Shown: piece by piece, positions 1 through 13,058 of the stretch | Numbering within the stretch: position 1 is the first letter of the stretch | How the letters are laid out: each line of letters opens with the position of its first letter | Assembly: GCA_000469685.2 (NCBI GenBank) | Contig: LS997566.1 | Coordinates: forward strand, 16,194,545-16,258,544 | Length of the DNA: 64,000 bases | Reading direction: 5' to 3' | Source of the DNA: Haemonchus contortus | Lineage: Eukaryota; Nematoda; Chromadorea; Rhabditida; Trichostrongylidae | Translations under genes and position numbers: made by a program | Notes under the pieces: generated by a model | What the model was told of the DNA's origin: nothing | Database searches by the model: none | Seen by the model: the letters and a program-made list of their open reading frames with translations, nothing else

Positions 1-1328
1 TGCAACATGCCTACCATTGAGCAGAAAACAGTTTGATCAAAAGTGACTCTTATCGTAATGAACTCCATTTGGTACGTGGCGACCATTCCCGACCGTTCAA
101 ATAGTCTTACATTCTATCCCTGAACTGCTACTGTAACATTGCCAAAGACACGGTATCAGACCCGTACTTACTCGAAGAATTGCGGCCGAGTGTGCTTGAC
201 TACTTTCAGGACAGCAGCACTGGAACGTTCTAGGGTATGCAGCTGGTTTCAGTCCCTTTCTGACTCAACCATTCGCCGTAGATTCCTCAAAGATTCGTCA
301 TCACATCGATGATGACAATGTATATGCGCGGTTGCGCAACATTTCCTCAACGGGGCGTGACTTACCAAACCGTGAGGTTTATCATCGCTTTGGCTCGTTT
401 CCAACTGGACGGCAGGTGGTCGGTACGTACCAAGAACCGACACCATATCGCTTGCAAGCAGTCCCTCTTACTGCTTCGTTTTTCATCAAAAATTTGAAAT
501 TCAAGCTCGGTCAACCAAGATGAGTCCACTTCACATTTGTAATGGTGACCATGTTCTTTTTGGTCGAAGTTCTTATCTCGCTTGTTGTAAATGTTCATCG
601 TCGTCGATTTCAAGTTCGTCGAAGATGGCCATGACTTATGTTCAGTTCGAGCTCAATTTGTGGACCTAAGTGCAGGTTTGACTTCGCCGAATACGTGGAC
701 CACTCTGATCTCCACCTAATTTCAAAAAAGAGAATAGGATCAGTTTTGAATGCTTCCAAATGCCGGGCCAGCATAATTCCTACGTAGCCTTTCCAATGTC
801 TGGGACCAAAACCTTTCAATTCTCTCAGGTGTGAAGGAGCCCCTATTGAGAAAGGATGTTCTCCTGTAGAAGTCTCCGGCATATGTGCAACTCTGGTGGG
901 TAGTAAGGAAATAAGAAGGGTCACAAGATTTGTCTGTGAGTTGGCAATCGCTACATAATGTTTGCGTGCACCCCCGAGTTACACTGTGAATGGGTCCTGG
1001 AAAACCAAGAAAAAATTCATGTACCTGATGTTATGGCATCACTTGAATGAGTAAAGGTCAGGTGACTTCGGGAAACTGGGTATGTGACATTCTGTACTCG
1101 ATCACACGATGCGATAACTTAATCGATTTAAAGGTTTCTAAAACTGGCTGCTGCTCTGCCATGGGTGGCACTGAATGGGAACCCTTACCACCCCCCTATT
1201 TCAAGCTTTTCTACGATTCTACTCTGAACCTTCCCCTTCTCCTAGCCGAATCGATTCTTATGACCGCTGATAGAGATACGCACAACGTGTAGTACAGAAA
1301 AGTCATATTCTACAACTTTATTCGGTGT
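1..1328. other. Non-coding stretch
   Basis: Only short chance frames; nothing recognised. Confidence 0.5.
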
Positions 1329-1602
1329 GAAGGTGGTGTAATGGCAGGTGGCGCACTATCTCACATGGGTTCGAATCCAGTTCATCCCTTTGGGCAACGA
1401 AGCCTTCGATCCCTCGAGGTCTGTCAATTGGTACCATACTCGTCGGGGAGTTCAAAAGTACTGACTTTTACATCGGTTAATTACTGCAAGTCATTGTATA
1501 GGTCACATACGCACCCATTACGCCACCACGATTCTGAATGGAAGTCTAATGCGGGGCGCATCCCTCAGACGGCATTGGTTAACGCCCAAAGACTTCGAAC
1601 TT
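1329..1602 (+). mobile_element. tRNA-derived SINE, copy 1
   Basis: Member of a dispersed family described here once. The 5' part has an RNA polymerase III A-box-like motif (GGTGTAATGGCAGG) and B box (GGGTTCGAATCC, about 1366). These are followed by a family body with GGTACCAGACTCGTCTGGGA-like, CTGACTTGTACATCGGCT-like, TACGATTCTGAATGGAAGTC and GCGCATCCCTCAGACGG-like blocks and a 3' end near AAGACTT(TATCC). No poly-A tail and no coding capacity. Amplification would depend on a LINE partner (inference). Confidence 0.82.
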
Positions 1603-3028
1603 TCTGATATGGAATACCTCGAAATTAGTAGAAATAAAGTGCATGTGGAAGCGTTTACTTTAAACCAGTCCATTTCAGCAACGTAAGAACGGCAATGGCT
1701 CAAGCCTGCCCTCTGAAACGATTACCGCTGACTGAACAGTTTTGAACTCGCACCTCTCCAGCGGTGCCACCCTGAGCCTGTGCCCACTCAAGATGACTCA
1801 CGATCTGGCATTCATCCAAAGTGTTCGTTTAATGGTGACATGTAGGTAGATGTGGGTGTGTGAACCTGTTCCGTTTACAAAGGGGACGGGTTTGAGGAGT
1901 GTGCTCTTGAGTGTTCCCCTCATTCCTCAACACGCTTTTATACCTTATTGACGGTTTAACCATTAAACTTGCATGCGGTAATCATCGTTCCTTATCCTTT
2001 TCTCACATCCTGACGCAGCTTTTTCGGTTTTCTTTATTTTATGCCAAATTTCCCTCCTTTTGCTTAAAAAAAGCAGGTAGGAGGTCATTGGCTCTGAACT
2101 CAAGATCAATCTTGAAAAAAATTTGAAAATTATGAATTCCCAAAGTTCACATGAAACTCTGCGTAGCATTGGGCAAACCAATAAATAAAAGAGTAAACAA
2201 ATAAACATTTGAATAAATAGATAGACTTTGGTTACCGGAAGTCGCTTGTCAAACATACGACAGGCTGGATTATTTGCGCCTCGTGTGGCGGTGGTGGGTT
2301 TAATCGTCGTTCCCACGTGACAGCCAGCACGACGTGTCATCGACGTTTGAAATGTATTTTCGAAGGTTGTCCCGAGGAGAGCCATGAATCTCAGTTATTC
2401 TTTTGTTTTTTGAGTGATCATGCTTGGTATGCATATCGATCGACGTCGTTTCCCGGAACTGGCCCCCAGATGGATCAATGGGATATCAGACAATTTTGGC
2501 TCTCTTATACGCGACCTCCTTCCCTGGACTCGGAGGCGAGACCGCTCATATTTACACTCTAACTTCCCTCACTGGTGGCAACGTGCCAAGGGAATGGCCA
2601 CCTTGAGTTATGCACTTTAGCCATTGCCCTCGATAGTCTCGAAACCACCTGCTCCCTCTCATTCCTTCAACCTTCCTTTTCTGGATCTTGAATGACCTTC
2701 TTGGTGAGCGTTTCCCACCATGTCCTATACCCTGCTGGCACTGCCACCTAGCACATTGATCTTGACCTTTAAGGACCTTCTTTCTTCCACAATAGGCTGC
2801 CACCTGGAAATCAGCTCACGTGATTTCTCATTCTTCAACACGCTGATGTGTAATTTTCTGGCATTTCTTGTGCGAACTTTTTACCCTTTTTTGTTATTTG
2901 TTGTGGGTAACCTTGCACTGGGTCTTTTTTCCATTGCGCGCCTAATTTTAGCGCAAAAACTAGCGCATGACTAGATGTGATTGAGTTTTCGGGCACTGCA
3001 TTCCAAAGCAACAGTTATTTCCTCCCAC

Positions 3029-3283
3029 GAAGGTGGTGTAGTGGCAAGCGGCGCACTTCATACACGCATAGTCACTGGTTCGAATTCCCGATGTTTGCTT
3101 AGCCAACCGCGCCTCCCATCCCTCTATGGTCGGTTGCTTGGTACCAGACTCATCTGGGAGGACAAAGGCACTGACTTGTACGTCAGCTGACCACCGCAAG
3201 TTACACCACTACGATTCTGAATGGAGGTCGAACGCGTAGCGCATCTCTCACACGGGATTGATTAAAGTCCCAAGACCTTATCC
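3029..3283 (+). mobile_element. tRNA-derived SINE, copy 2
   Basis: Same family. A box GGTGTAGTGGCAAG at about 3033, B box GGTTCGAATTCC at about 3076, all body blocks present, 3' end AAGACCTTATCC. One of the best-preserved copies in the window. Confidence 0.85.
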
Positions 3284-6178
3284 AGGAGTTTATTAAGCCT
3301 AGGAAGTTCGAGATGCCATGCTAAGAGCAAATCCGTTCGAGCTGAATAGAAACTGAAAGCCAATAAGGAAGAAGATCCTTCTTCTTTACAAAATATTTGC
3401 TTAATTTGGGATTACGAAAACTTACGGTGGCTAGGGTGTTGCTGTTGCATTCCCGGTCCGGGGATCAATCAGATCCCGACTCGTTACCTATTCAGTGTAA
3501 TTGAGCCTGTTGAGCCTTTCCCTGTTCCATGATCGAGTAATTGGTATCACACCAGTTTGGGGAGAGGGATAAAAACAACTGAACATTAGCTGGTCTCGTG
3601 GATGGTATTGATGACACACCCATTCAAACGATACCACGATAGCGAATAGAAACCGAATTCGCGATTGTGGGACCCCCCAAAATTTCAACCCCTCCCTCCC
3701 CACCCCCACCTCCCCCACTCTCCTTATCTGAATCATAACGTGTTTGAAGTTTTTGAAATAAATTCAAATTGCCCCTCACATGGCATGGTTCATGACATTC
3801 ACAAATCATTTCCCATGATTTTGTGGTTGTTATTGTCTGTAGGCGTTCCCAGACCAGGGAACGGGTTCTGGTGGTTGCCTATGGCAGACTGCTCTGTCTT
3901 CACCTGACTGCGGTATATGTGGGTGCGCGTGATTTCCATCTAAGGTAATCCGCTTGGCTCTTTCTATTCAGGGCCTGCACTCCCTTGATTTTCTCATTCA
4001 TCAGCTCAGCTGATTGTTGTTTTCCACGGCTAGTTGATGACAAATCTTATTACCTGACCACAAATCATATCAGCAACAACTTTTCTTCTCAGCTGCCCTC
4101 CTCAGCCACTTACCGATGGTGATCTCATTGTGAAATCTTAGAACCTCGAAAGTACAGGGAACGCCTTGAAAACAAGGTTAATCTCGATTTCATGCCCTTT
4201 CATGCCCCCTTCTACAATTCGATCACGTGGGTAAGTCACCCCTCCTGAGAGCCACAGAAATGGTGCTAATCATTCTTCAGTAGTGCCCATAACAATTAGT
4301 GGGTGTTTATGAAGAAGGCGCTCTCAAAAACATCTACATCACTTGCATTGGGTCATGACCGATTGCATCGATAAAAGACCCCCTGTTTACGAGTAATCAA
4401 TCTTCAGATAAACAAAAATCGACGCACTGGCACATCGGCATCACAGAGATATTTGTGGTTTCTTTCAATGCTGGGTCCTTTACCCTGTCTTGCCTTACCT
4501 TTTCTTCCCTTACCTTATCTTACCTTACCTTGTCTTACCTTAACTTACCTTACACTACCTTACCTTACCTTACCCTGCCTCAGGTCTGTATTTGTCGCAG
4601 AGATTATTCGCAAAATCACTCAAAAACGATTTTTTCTCTTTTTTCAGCTCCAAATCATTCACACTCTCTTTGTTTACTCTTTTGCATTCTTGATCTGAAA
4701 GTACCGTTCATTTGCTGGAACATTTTCAAACGTTCTACCTTATCTTTCGTGGAGGTTGTTGTTGACGGAAAAGGTAAGCCGCAGTACCTGTTCGTCCTAT
4801 CTTGGAATGAAAACTCCCTCGCAAACAGAGCCTTTCACCTTTTCCAGACGTGGCCACCCTGAGTTGCTCAAACGTATTCCCATTTCTTGTAAAGGTTTTG
4901 CTAGCTCCAAATGGCATCACTCTTTCTAGCGACTTGAACTACCGCTCTATCTGAGAATTCCCAGGCTGGATCCCCTTCATGGGACAGACATCCTCTTTAC
5001 TTGACAATTATTGAGTGTCTGAATGCTAGAGCTACTTCTTTGGTGTATCCCGTGTGGTGGGAACCACGCGTTCCCATTTTTCATCGGGTTTGGAACGACG
5101 ATCTCATTTCCCATGCTGTCACGCGCAGCTGATCTCGTTCTGAGCACCATCCTTTGCCTTCTCTGTAATTTTTGTCAAAAAAAGAAAAACAATTGAAGTA
5201 CAACAGGTATTAATAGCTATCGTTATCACCACTTGGTCACGTGCCATTTGATCCGGGCTAACTCATGTACTTACAATAGTTCTTCAGCAAACGTCCTGAA
5301 GTATTACCTCTGAAGTCACGTGGTAAAGTTCTCCTGAACGATATGCTTTAGTTAATCAGACAGAAGGAAGAAGTCTCCCATACCGTTCGTCCGCTGACAT
5401 CTTTTCGATTGAAGTTTGGTCGAGCTCGAATCCTGCAAGATTGTTTGTAGGTACCGATCTTCTTTGTGAAAACACATAGCCTTCCGGCAATTAGCGGTCT
5501 CGTAACTCGGTTCGCACATACCTCTTCTACCCCCTCCCCACCCCTTTTTTTTCACCTTCATTTTTGAGTTCTTTATAATCCTAAATATATTTAGAAATTG
5601 GCTTTCTAAAGATCCCGTTTGATTACTTCTGGTTTGCCCAATGGATCTCCGGAGCTGTACATAATTCGTTACTTTTTTCATACTTTTTTTGGGGTTTTTA
5701 TACTTTTTTGGGCAGGTTAGGTGGAACTACCCGTCCATCGTAATCGTACCGTGCAAAATTTCTCTGTTGCTCCTGCAATTTTTTTTGTTGATCTGTGTCG
5801 AATTTTCATCGTATGTTTTTTGCAACAAAACAAATCGGTGGCTAGAAAAACCGGTGAACCCTGTAAAATTGTCAATAGGTTTAAGATTTTCGAAAATATT
5901 CCAAAATGCACTTTTTTCGCGTACTCCCCAACAACAATAATAATTATGCTAATACAACGGAAACTGGTTCTTTGCTATTTTTCTATAACCCTAAAGGTCA
6001 GTATCGGGTAGGAGAGCCTTTGAATTGAATAGAGTTTGAAAACGTGGTGGCATGGATTCCACGAAGCGTCTGAACGAAGTGAGAGGGAGGTTCTATCGGA
6101 CTTTTGGCCGATTCTTTATGGCTGTTCGGTCGATAAGTAAGTGGAGGATTTGCTTGAAGGAAGGTATTATCAAAAGGT
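3284..6178. other. Non-coding stretch
   Basis: Contains the CCTTA repeat and a T-rich tract near 5,540-5,710. No splice-supported exon was found. Confidence 0.5.
4484..4582 (+). repeat. Irregular CCTTA pentamer repeat
   Basis: About 18 imperfect copies of TACCT/CCTTA. It is not the nematode telomere repeat (TTAGGC). Confidence 0.9.
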
Positions 6179-6452
6179 TAAGGATAAAGTGTTTGGCTTG
6201 ATAGCTCCCGATTTTAGGATACGCCCCGTATTCGATTTCTTTCGAAATCATAGAGGCGTATGTGCCTATTCGACGATTTGCGGTGACTAGCCGATGCAGT
6301 GATCAGTGCTTTGTCCTCTCAGACAGTCCGTTACCATTCAGCGGCTTAAGCGGTGAAAGGTTTGGTTGGTTATGTCGAGTGTCATCGGAGATTCGATCCC
6401 ATGACAATGCGCATGTGATACTGCGCCACTTCTCACTATGTCACATTCTCAA
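6179..6452 (-). mobile_element. tRNA-derived SINE, copy 3 (minus strand, diverged)
   Basis: Read on the minus strand: AGTGGCGCAGTATCACATGC, then GGGATCGAATCTCC (B box), GGACAAAGCACTGATC, CATCGGCTAGTCACCGCAA, CGGGGCGTATCCT and an ACACTTTATCCTT end. More diverged than most copies, with several short losses. Confidence 0.7.
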
Positions 6453-8140
6453 ACGTACCCCCGGATACTGAAGCGAACTAACTTGTTGGCTTCATAGAAA
6501 AAACCGGTTGATTGTTTATCGACCCCTCTAAACTCAATTATTTAAGTGCAGCACTTTTCAAATATTTTGGCCATTTAGAACGAAAACACTCACATTTTGG
6601 CAACAATTCCTTTGTTTGCACTACCATCCTTCGGACGGTTTCTTCAATAGTGATTTATCGCAAATGGCTGAGAGTAAAGTTGAACCAGCGTCTCAGTGCA
6701 CTAATGAGGCAACCAGATTCCTGCAATCTTCCTGTTTCCAGTCCCTACTGCTCTCTAAACCGTAAATAATCTCTTGATTACGATTGGATCATTGGAATTT
6801 ACATAAGAGGGGCACGCTGAGCCATGATCCCCTCAAAGATCACTGGTGGACCGCTCTGGCTGTTGCAGCATACGCTGACCTCACAGTAGCTGATAAGACG
6901 GCGTTTGATTGATGTGTCTGCGCCTGGACCTGCACCACCTACTAGTGGAGACCCTCTGTCGAAGATTACTTCCGAGTGTTCATGACTACCAATAAAGTTC
7001 ATTGTTTGAACTGTGCCTAGAATCAAATATTCGTCCAAGCAGGCACGCATCACGTCATAGTGTGACTACGAAATTTGAAGTCTTCTGGAGTTTAGAACTC
7101 TGTTTCACGTTTGGAATTCTGAGTCACTGCACTGAATTATTATAAAAAGGCATTCTATCAGGCATTTAAGCCTATTTTAGCTTATTTCCTCTGGACTTTT
7201 CATGTAACGAACGGTTTTCTGAAGATCACTGCGAATCTACGACGATGCCAAAAACATTTATATTCTAAAGTGGGATTGATCAGAGCTCAGCTTCTGATGG
7301 AGCTTGAACATTACGATCAATTTAGACCTAGACGGTTTTCCTTCTGCATTGTGTAATTGGACAAAAGAGAATCAAGAGAACAAAGTAAACAAATAAACCT
7401 CAATTTACTTTTCTATGCTCTCCTATTTCGATCTTCATACTTTCATTACTTCCATTGTCCTTTAAGTTGGAGCCAGATTTGTCTTTTAATGGTTGATTCC
7501 TCACGATGACAAGGCTGGAGTTATGGTTTCCATACTTGAAGCGGACCAAAAGGAGCAGAAGTTTCATTTGGGATCATTTCCTCTCCTTGTAGGCAGACGA
7601 GCGTTGCGGATTCCCGTTTGTTTTCGTCGATCAGCCTTTTCGTCGCTCCCCACCTCTCCTGATTCGGTGGACTGTCAAGCAATTATTCATTGTTGACCCT
7701 ATCGTTTCGTTGATTTCAAAGAAATACAATCCTCTTGCAGGGTCATGGCGATGAACCTTTCCACTTCACCGATATCTCGGCATAACTTGCCTGAACTTTC
7801 CCCGATTCGTTCTAGTTGCTCAAAAAGCATCGACCCATATCATTTCATTTAGGAAAGACCAAGATTAATGTGGAGGTGTTGAATTTAAAATGCATATGCC
7901 ATGCCGTCCTGTCTCGGTCGGTTTCCTTCATCTTCACTGAGTACTGGCATGTTCTATTGGACTTTCGCGAAACATCTTCTTACCTGGCCTAACATTCATC
8001 TCCTTGGGGCACGAAAAGATGAATTATGTGTATCTCAAATGCATCCATCCCATTCCTCTTCACCTTACCCTTGTCATGCTATTTTTGCTGACTTAAGGTT
8101 GAAAATCTGACTTTTCATAATCAACAGTTTTTCGTTGAGA
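6453..8140. other. Non-coding stretch
   Basis: Chance frames only. A minus-strand frame at 6,799-7,053 is mildly protein-like (DTSIKRRLISYCEVSVCC) but lacks splice signals and family resemblance. Confidence 0.4.
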
Positions 8141-8400
8141 GCGGGTGCGGTGTAGCGGCAAGTGGCGCACTATTACACGCGCAGTCCGGAGCTCGAAACC
8201 TGGATTGGTACTCGCCCAGGCCAACTGAGCTTTCTATGCCTTCAAGGACGGTTAGCTGGATTTGTCTGGGATATAAAAGCACTGACTTTCCCATTGGTTG
8301 GCCACCTCAAGTCATTGCACTGGCCATGTACGCATACGAAACACCATCTCGATTTTGAGTGGAAGTCGAATGAGAGGGTGCATCTTAGGAACGGAATTTT
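8141..8400 (+). mobile_element. tRNA-derived SINE, copy 4
   Basis: GGTGTAGCGGCAAGTGGCGC at about 8149 and a degenerate B box (GAGCTCGAAACC). Body blocks up to CATCTTAGGAACGGAATT; the 3' end is truncated. Confidence 0.78.
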
Positions 8401-10296
8401 ATACGGGAATACATCATCCTTATCTGTTTATTATTGTTTACTTACTGAATTTTTCACCTATTCCCCACCCACTCAGAGTCAATACAATCCTCTACATGTT
8501 TGACTCCAAGTTTCACTTCAATTTTCGTTTGCCTCCTGATCGTACAATTAGAATAACTATTGGTATAAAGGGCAGGTGACGTAGAGGGTTCAAACGTATA
8601 GGTCATTAGTTGAAGATAAGTTTTTTGATGTTACTGGGCCCTTTAGTTTCATCATATCAACCTTACATTGTCAGAAGAATTAAAAAATGGTTCTAGAGTT
8701 CCGGGTGTTAACTCCCAACACGTGATCTTAGAAAGAAACTCTGATTGCCTCATCTGACAATCTTTACATTGCATTCCGAGGACGCTTACAGTCAGCTTTA
8801 CTACAGTAAGCTCTTATCAGATTCAACAGTTCTTCTATCGGCAATAATCAGTTCCTGCTTCATAAATCGGATCCAAGGCTTGTAAGTGGCCAGAGCTTGT
8901 TTCCAAGACAGATTGCCGATTCCAAGAAAAAGTGAACCGTAGCCACGATTCCTGAAAAACTTAGCTAAGCATCACGGGCACAGCTGACCGTCATGCCGCT
9001 TGGGTGTAGCTGACGATCGAGGGATGGTCAACTCGTCCGCCTTGCCATTTCTGAATGTAGGGAGGGTCGTTTACCACCTAGAAACTTGGTTCGTGCATTT
9101 AATCACCTTTCTGTGCTACTACTTCCTTAAGGGTCGACGCTTCCTCCGTACACCGAATACATCGACAATAAAAAGTCCTTTGAATGTCTTTCACCAATCA
9201 ATCCAAGAGGTCTTCCCTTCGATCTTCCGTTCCCTCATGGAATGAGCTAAGGGTCTTACCTTTCTTTCTGGGAGCAATCCCATGGGGCCTTTTGCATGCA
9301 TTCATGCTTTTCCACATTTCCTGTGCTCGGTGCCATGCCTTTTTTAATTTGTTTGTACTTATGCAGGTGAGGTGGTGCTGAGGCCAGAGGCGCCCCTCAG
9401 CAAGAGCATGCATCTGTTGGATTGACTCTCGCCCCGGCAACCATCTCTACCTTCTCATTGCTGTGGGCTATGTAGCTCGTTTCATGTTACTTGATAGTAT
9501 AAATGGTCTGTGCGATGGGTCCAAATTTACAGTTTATAGGTAAGGTTGCCCAGGGCGTCGAACGAATGTAGTGATTGGAGCACGTTTACCACCTCAATCA
9601 TTTCTTTTTTTGGGCGTTGTCATCGTCAAAAATTGATCCCTTTCCGTTGAAAGCTTGAATCTGATCGCTTACAAAGAATCTGTACTTTTCTGCTTGACTA
9701 ATTATTCATTCGTTGGAATTTCCCGAAATTTCCGGAACTGCTCCTTTTTAATTTTCATAGGGCCTTTATGCAGTAAAGCTATTTATCGTCCATGGTTTTG
9801 TAGCGACACTATAATAGATTCACTCGAACTGGAACCTGGAATCTCACCCAACAGCCAGCCAGTAAGATCATCGGGCGGGTGACTGATAACTCACAGGAAA
9901 CAGTGGAAACATTCCTGGGAGTTACTAAAAAAAGCTGGGCAGAAACCGCTATTTCATCCAAAGTTACACTGGCTGCCGGAAACGTTTACACCTACGCGTT
10001 TTTCAATCCGTGAGGTAATCGATCATATCGAATTTCCAATCTACCCGTTGATGACATTTGCAGCGCCGGGTGTGGCCGTCCGGTGTTGTCGTGCAAAGTG
10101 TGTGAGGTTTCTTATCGAAATGGGTCCGGCACGACAACTTCCACCACGTTTTTTGTACTTTTCTTTCTAAGGAAGGGTGTTTTCCCTACGTGTTTTGCGG
10201 GATTATGGTCAGCTTTGGGCAGTGACAGTGGGAGAAACATCACCATGACTGTTCCTTAGTGAGAGGCCATTAGGCAAGGAACCATGTGGTACTTTT
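8401..10296. other. Non-coding stretch
   Basis: No repeat family or gene recognised. Confidence 0.45.
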
Positions 10297-10540
10297 TCAC
10301 ATAGCCTCGTTCTCCTTTGATAACTCCTCGATCTGAAGCACCGCCATCTTCCTCTCTTTCTCTATTAGCGCTACCTGAGCCACATGGTCCCTCTCCTTGG
10401 GGCTTTGCCAGTTATGACATCCCCCCTCCCCATCATAGCGAAGGTAGAGCTCGAGCATGTTGAATACCAGGTGGAACTTTGTGATGTGATCGACTTGCTG
10501 TTGATGTGTTCGTTCATATTTATGGTCCGTTTTTATCATT
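10297..10540 (-). CDS. Possible exon with coiled-coil character
   Basis: Minus-strand open stretch ending ALIEKERKMAVLQIEELSKE then NEAM and stop. The last 35 residues have a heptad-like pattern, and the preceding part (ITKFHLVFNMLELYLRYDGE) is also protein-like. Splice signals are poor and no family is evident. Could be retroelement or gene debris. Confidence 0.2.
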
Positions 10541-10769
10541 TCTTTTGTAAACTTTTGTCGCTACGAATGTTCAGAATAACGTCGTCATGTAAAAAAACTT
10601 CCTGTTGAATTTCTACCGACCACATCTACTCCAGGTGTTATGGTTGCTATAACAGTTACACTTTCATTTGAACGCTAGACTTTTGCAATAGGAACAAGGT
10701 TATGGTCACAGAATGGATGACTACCCTTTTGTCAAGCTTTCCCCCAGCGGAAGCAAAGCCTGCACCATA

Positions 10770-11160
10770 GGCTCTCACAGATGAACTACCTAAAAATAGA
10801 ATGCACTGAGCTAAGTCTAACTGACGGCACAATTCACGGCAATTTCGGGAAATCTGCCTTTAGCTGAACTATGGAGGTGATAGTATAGATTAGTGCAAAA
10901 GTGGCGAGCTAGATGCGAATTTGACCTACTTAGAGAAAAGTAAGGCCTTAAAATGTAGTAAAATTAAGTGTTGGACGGGACGACAAAAGTTACGTGGAAG
11001 AAGTATTGGGCGAGTTGTCCATATGTGTGTGTTCCATTCCGTACAGTTGGCTGCAGTAAGCTGCCTGTCTGTAACGCATGCGTCCCTATGCGAATGGTGC
11101 AAACTCTACAGCCGTCGTGAGAACTCGTCCGCTTTGGGTGTGTACGTCGACTGAATCTGT
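10770..11160 (+). repeat. Dispersed repeat family B, copy 1
   Basis: Family defined by ordered blocks: CACGGCAATTTCG, TAGTGCAAAAGTGGCGA, GGACGAGTTGTCCATATGTG-like, GTACAGCTGGCTACAGTAAG-like, TGCGTCCCTGTGCGAATGGT-like, and AACTCGTCC..TTGGGTGTGTACGT. This copy has TTGTCCATATGTGTGTGTTC and CAGTTGGCTGCAGTAAGCTG. No coding capacity and no clear inverted ends; possibly a non-autonomous transposon or satellite-like repeat. Confidence 0.7.
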
Positions 11161-11679
11161 TTTTTTATCGTGCAACCGTGTCTATTCTGCACCACAGGGA
11201 AATGTAAAAGTGGATGGAATGTGCATTCAGACCCTTTTATAAGTCTAGAGGCTAGAAGAATTACCAGTATAGCGTGGAGGAAACTGATTTGGGAGTTTTT
11301 CAGGCGTTTGGCATAGTGAGTAATCTGTAGTGAATCCATGAGATTCTCTTGGACAAGATTAGAGCTCAAAAAAGAAGTGAGGGGCGGAAGAGATAAAGGA
11401 AACGCGCCATGAAATGAATGTTTTCCATTTGCCCACACATACTACGAAGAGGTTCATATCTATAGCTTCAATTCCATTCATTCTGTACTCTTCTGCTTCA
11501 ATTCTAGCACAAAATCGGGTCTATTTTTACCTGGATCCCCTTTCTTCATATTTGCGCTCTTATTTGCTTCCCTCAGAGCTTCTCACAGTGTACCCTCACA
11601 ACGTTGCCCAAGATTAGAATTTTAACCATAAAGCTTCTTGCTTTCAAACAATCCAACTAGAATACCTTCTCTGCTGGTC

Positions 11680-12135
11680 AGACTGCCTCAAAAGCACAGT
11701 TCACGGTAATTTCGAGATACCTGCGATAATGGCTGTGGTGCAGAATAGTGCAAAAAGGGGGAAGAAAACGCAAAAAGCTACGATTAAAAAAATCTCCAAA
11801 AAAAGCAAGTAAAAAGGAATTGTACGAGGTTATGACCACGGAAGTGGCATTAATGGGTATTCAGATGAACTATCAGCTACGTGCCTGAGCTAACTACAGT
11901 AAGCCCAAAGCGTCCTTCCACTCGTCATGAGTCACGACTAGTTGTTTTAATTTTCAACATGCGTGCTCTATTGTGAATGTCGCAGCTTCTTCAAGGTCCT
12001 TGAAACGCGAGCATTTACGGGTGTGGCTAGAGTGAGTTATTCTTTAAGCCCTGACTTCGCCCTATCTAAGCCACTTTTCGATCTGATAGCACTACACCTT
12101 GCATACTCGGCCACAAATTCATCCCACGTAGACTC
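11680..12135 (+). repeat. Dispersed repeat family B, copy 2 (rearranged)
   Basis: Has the 5' block (TTCACGGTAATTTCG, AGAATAGTGCAAAAAGGGG) and the 3' block (CGCCCTATCTAAGCCACTTT), but the middle is eroded. Confidence 0.5.
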
Positions 12136-12498
12136 TTGGGAATCATTATCGGGGACCATACCTGTAAAGCTGGCAGTCAGAGTGACCCTAGCCCCATCCG
12201 ATCACGCATAGTCGCATGCAAGAAGGGGAAAATTTAAATTCCCAGTGGAAGGATAGGTCCGGATCCAGTGACTCTCGCCGGTGGAAGTCGGTCACCCCTT
12301 GAGTAATCGCCCTTACAGTCTTATTCAATTCAAATATTGCACCCGTAAGGGGGGGGGTCATAGGCGAGTGATATAGTATAAAGCCCCGCAGTAGGGGAAG
12401 TAGGGGTCTAGATTCAAATCTGAGCATCTGAAGTTCTTCGGATTATTTGCTACAGAAGGCTAGTCTGACAGTTCCCAAGAATCATTCAGATCACCAGA

Positions 12499-12685
12499 TC
12501 ACGAGCGGGTGATATCTGAAGCATTCATTTGATTAGTCAGCTGATAGTACTCTGCATTCCTTCGAGATGGGGCGCCATCGAGAAGACGATATCCCTTATC
12601 ATAGTGCATACGTGTTTGCAGAAATGTGGTGGGAACTCTCGGCTCCAGTTTATCGCTGACGCCGTCTCGTCGTCTGATGACAGGT
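12499..12685 (-). CDS. Possible terminal exon of an unknown minus-strand gene
   Basis: A TTTCCAATTCCAG acceptor (minus strand, just above 12685) is followed by an open, protein-like stretch: PVIRRRDGVSDKLEPRVPTT, then RMHYDKGYRLLDGAPSRRNA and a stop after NQMNASDITRS. No partner exon was found upstream in the next few kb, which is repeat-laden. Not recognised. It may be a gene relic. Confidence 0.25.
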
Positions 12686-12954
12686 CTGGAATTGGAAAGG
12701 AATGTTGTAAAGGTCAAGGTGTTTTTACGGAGCACAAAAATATTTTTGGCCAAGTATGTGTTTTCCACCACTTACTCAGTGGTGGAACCCCACAAACTTT
12801 CCTCTACCATTTGACCAGCGATAAATGGACTTCCGGAGGAGGACATCCCTTATGTACCCATACCCCGGGGCGTGCCTTTCGCTGTGCTGTCTGTGTTCTC
12901 AGACTGAAGCACATAAAAATTTCATTTGTCGTTACAACAAAGTGAAGAATTTCA

Positions 12955-13020
12955 AATGGAAGCCAAGTGTGGGCGCATTCTAAAAGGGGATTGATTACGC
13001 CAAGGACCTTATCCTTTATC
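12955..13020 (+). repeat. SINE 3' tail fragment
   Basis: GGCGCATTCTAAAAGGGGAT followed by TGATTACGCCAAGGACCTTATCC: only the last ~65 bp of the SINE family, just left of copy 5. Confidence 0.65.
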
Positions 13021-13058
13021 CTTTTTTTCTATAATCTTTACCCTCCATATTCTTCATG

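Noticed and set aside
1963..2385. 140-codon minus-strand frame
   Set aside because: Low-complexity hydrophobic and basic content over AT-rich DNA; no start context or splice sites.
4453..4862. Two overlapping Leu/Thr-rich plus-strand frames
   Set aside because: They come from the CCTTA pentamer repeat; no splice or domain support.
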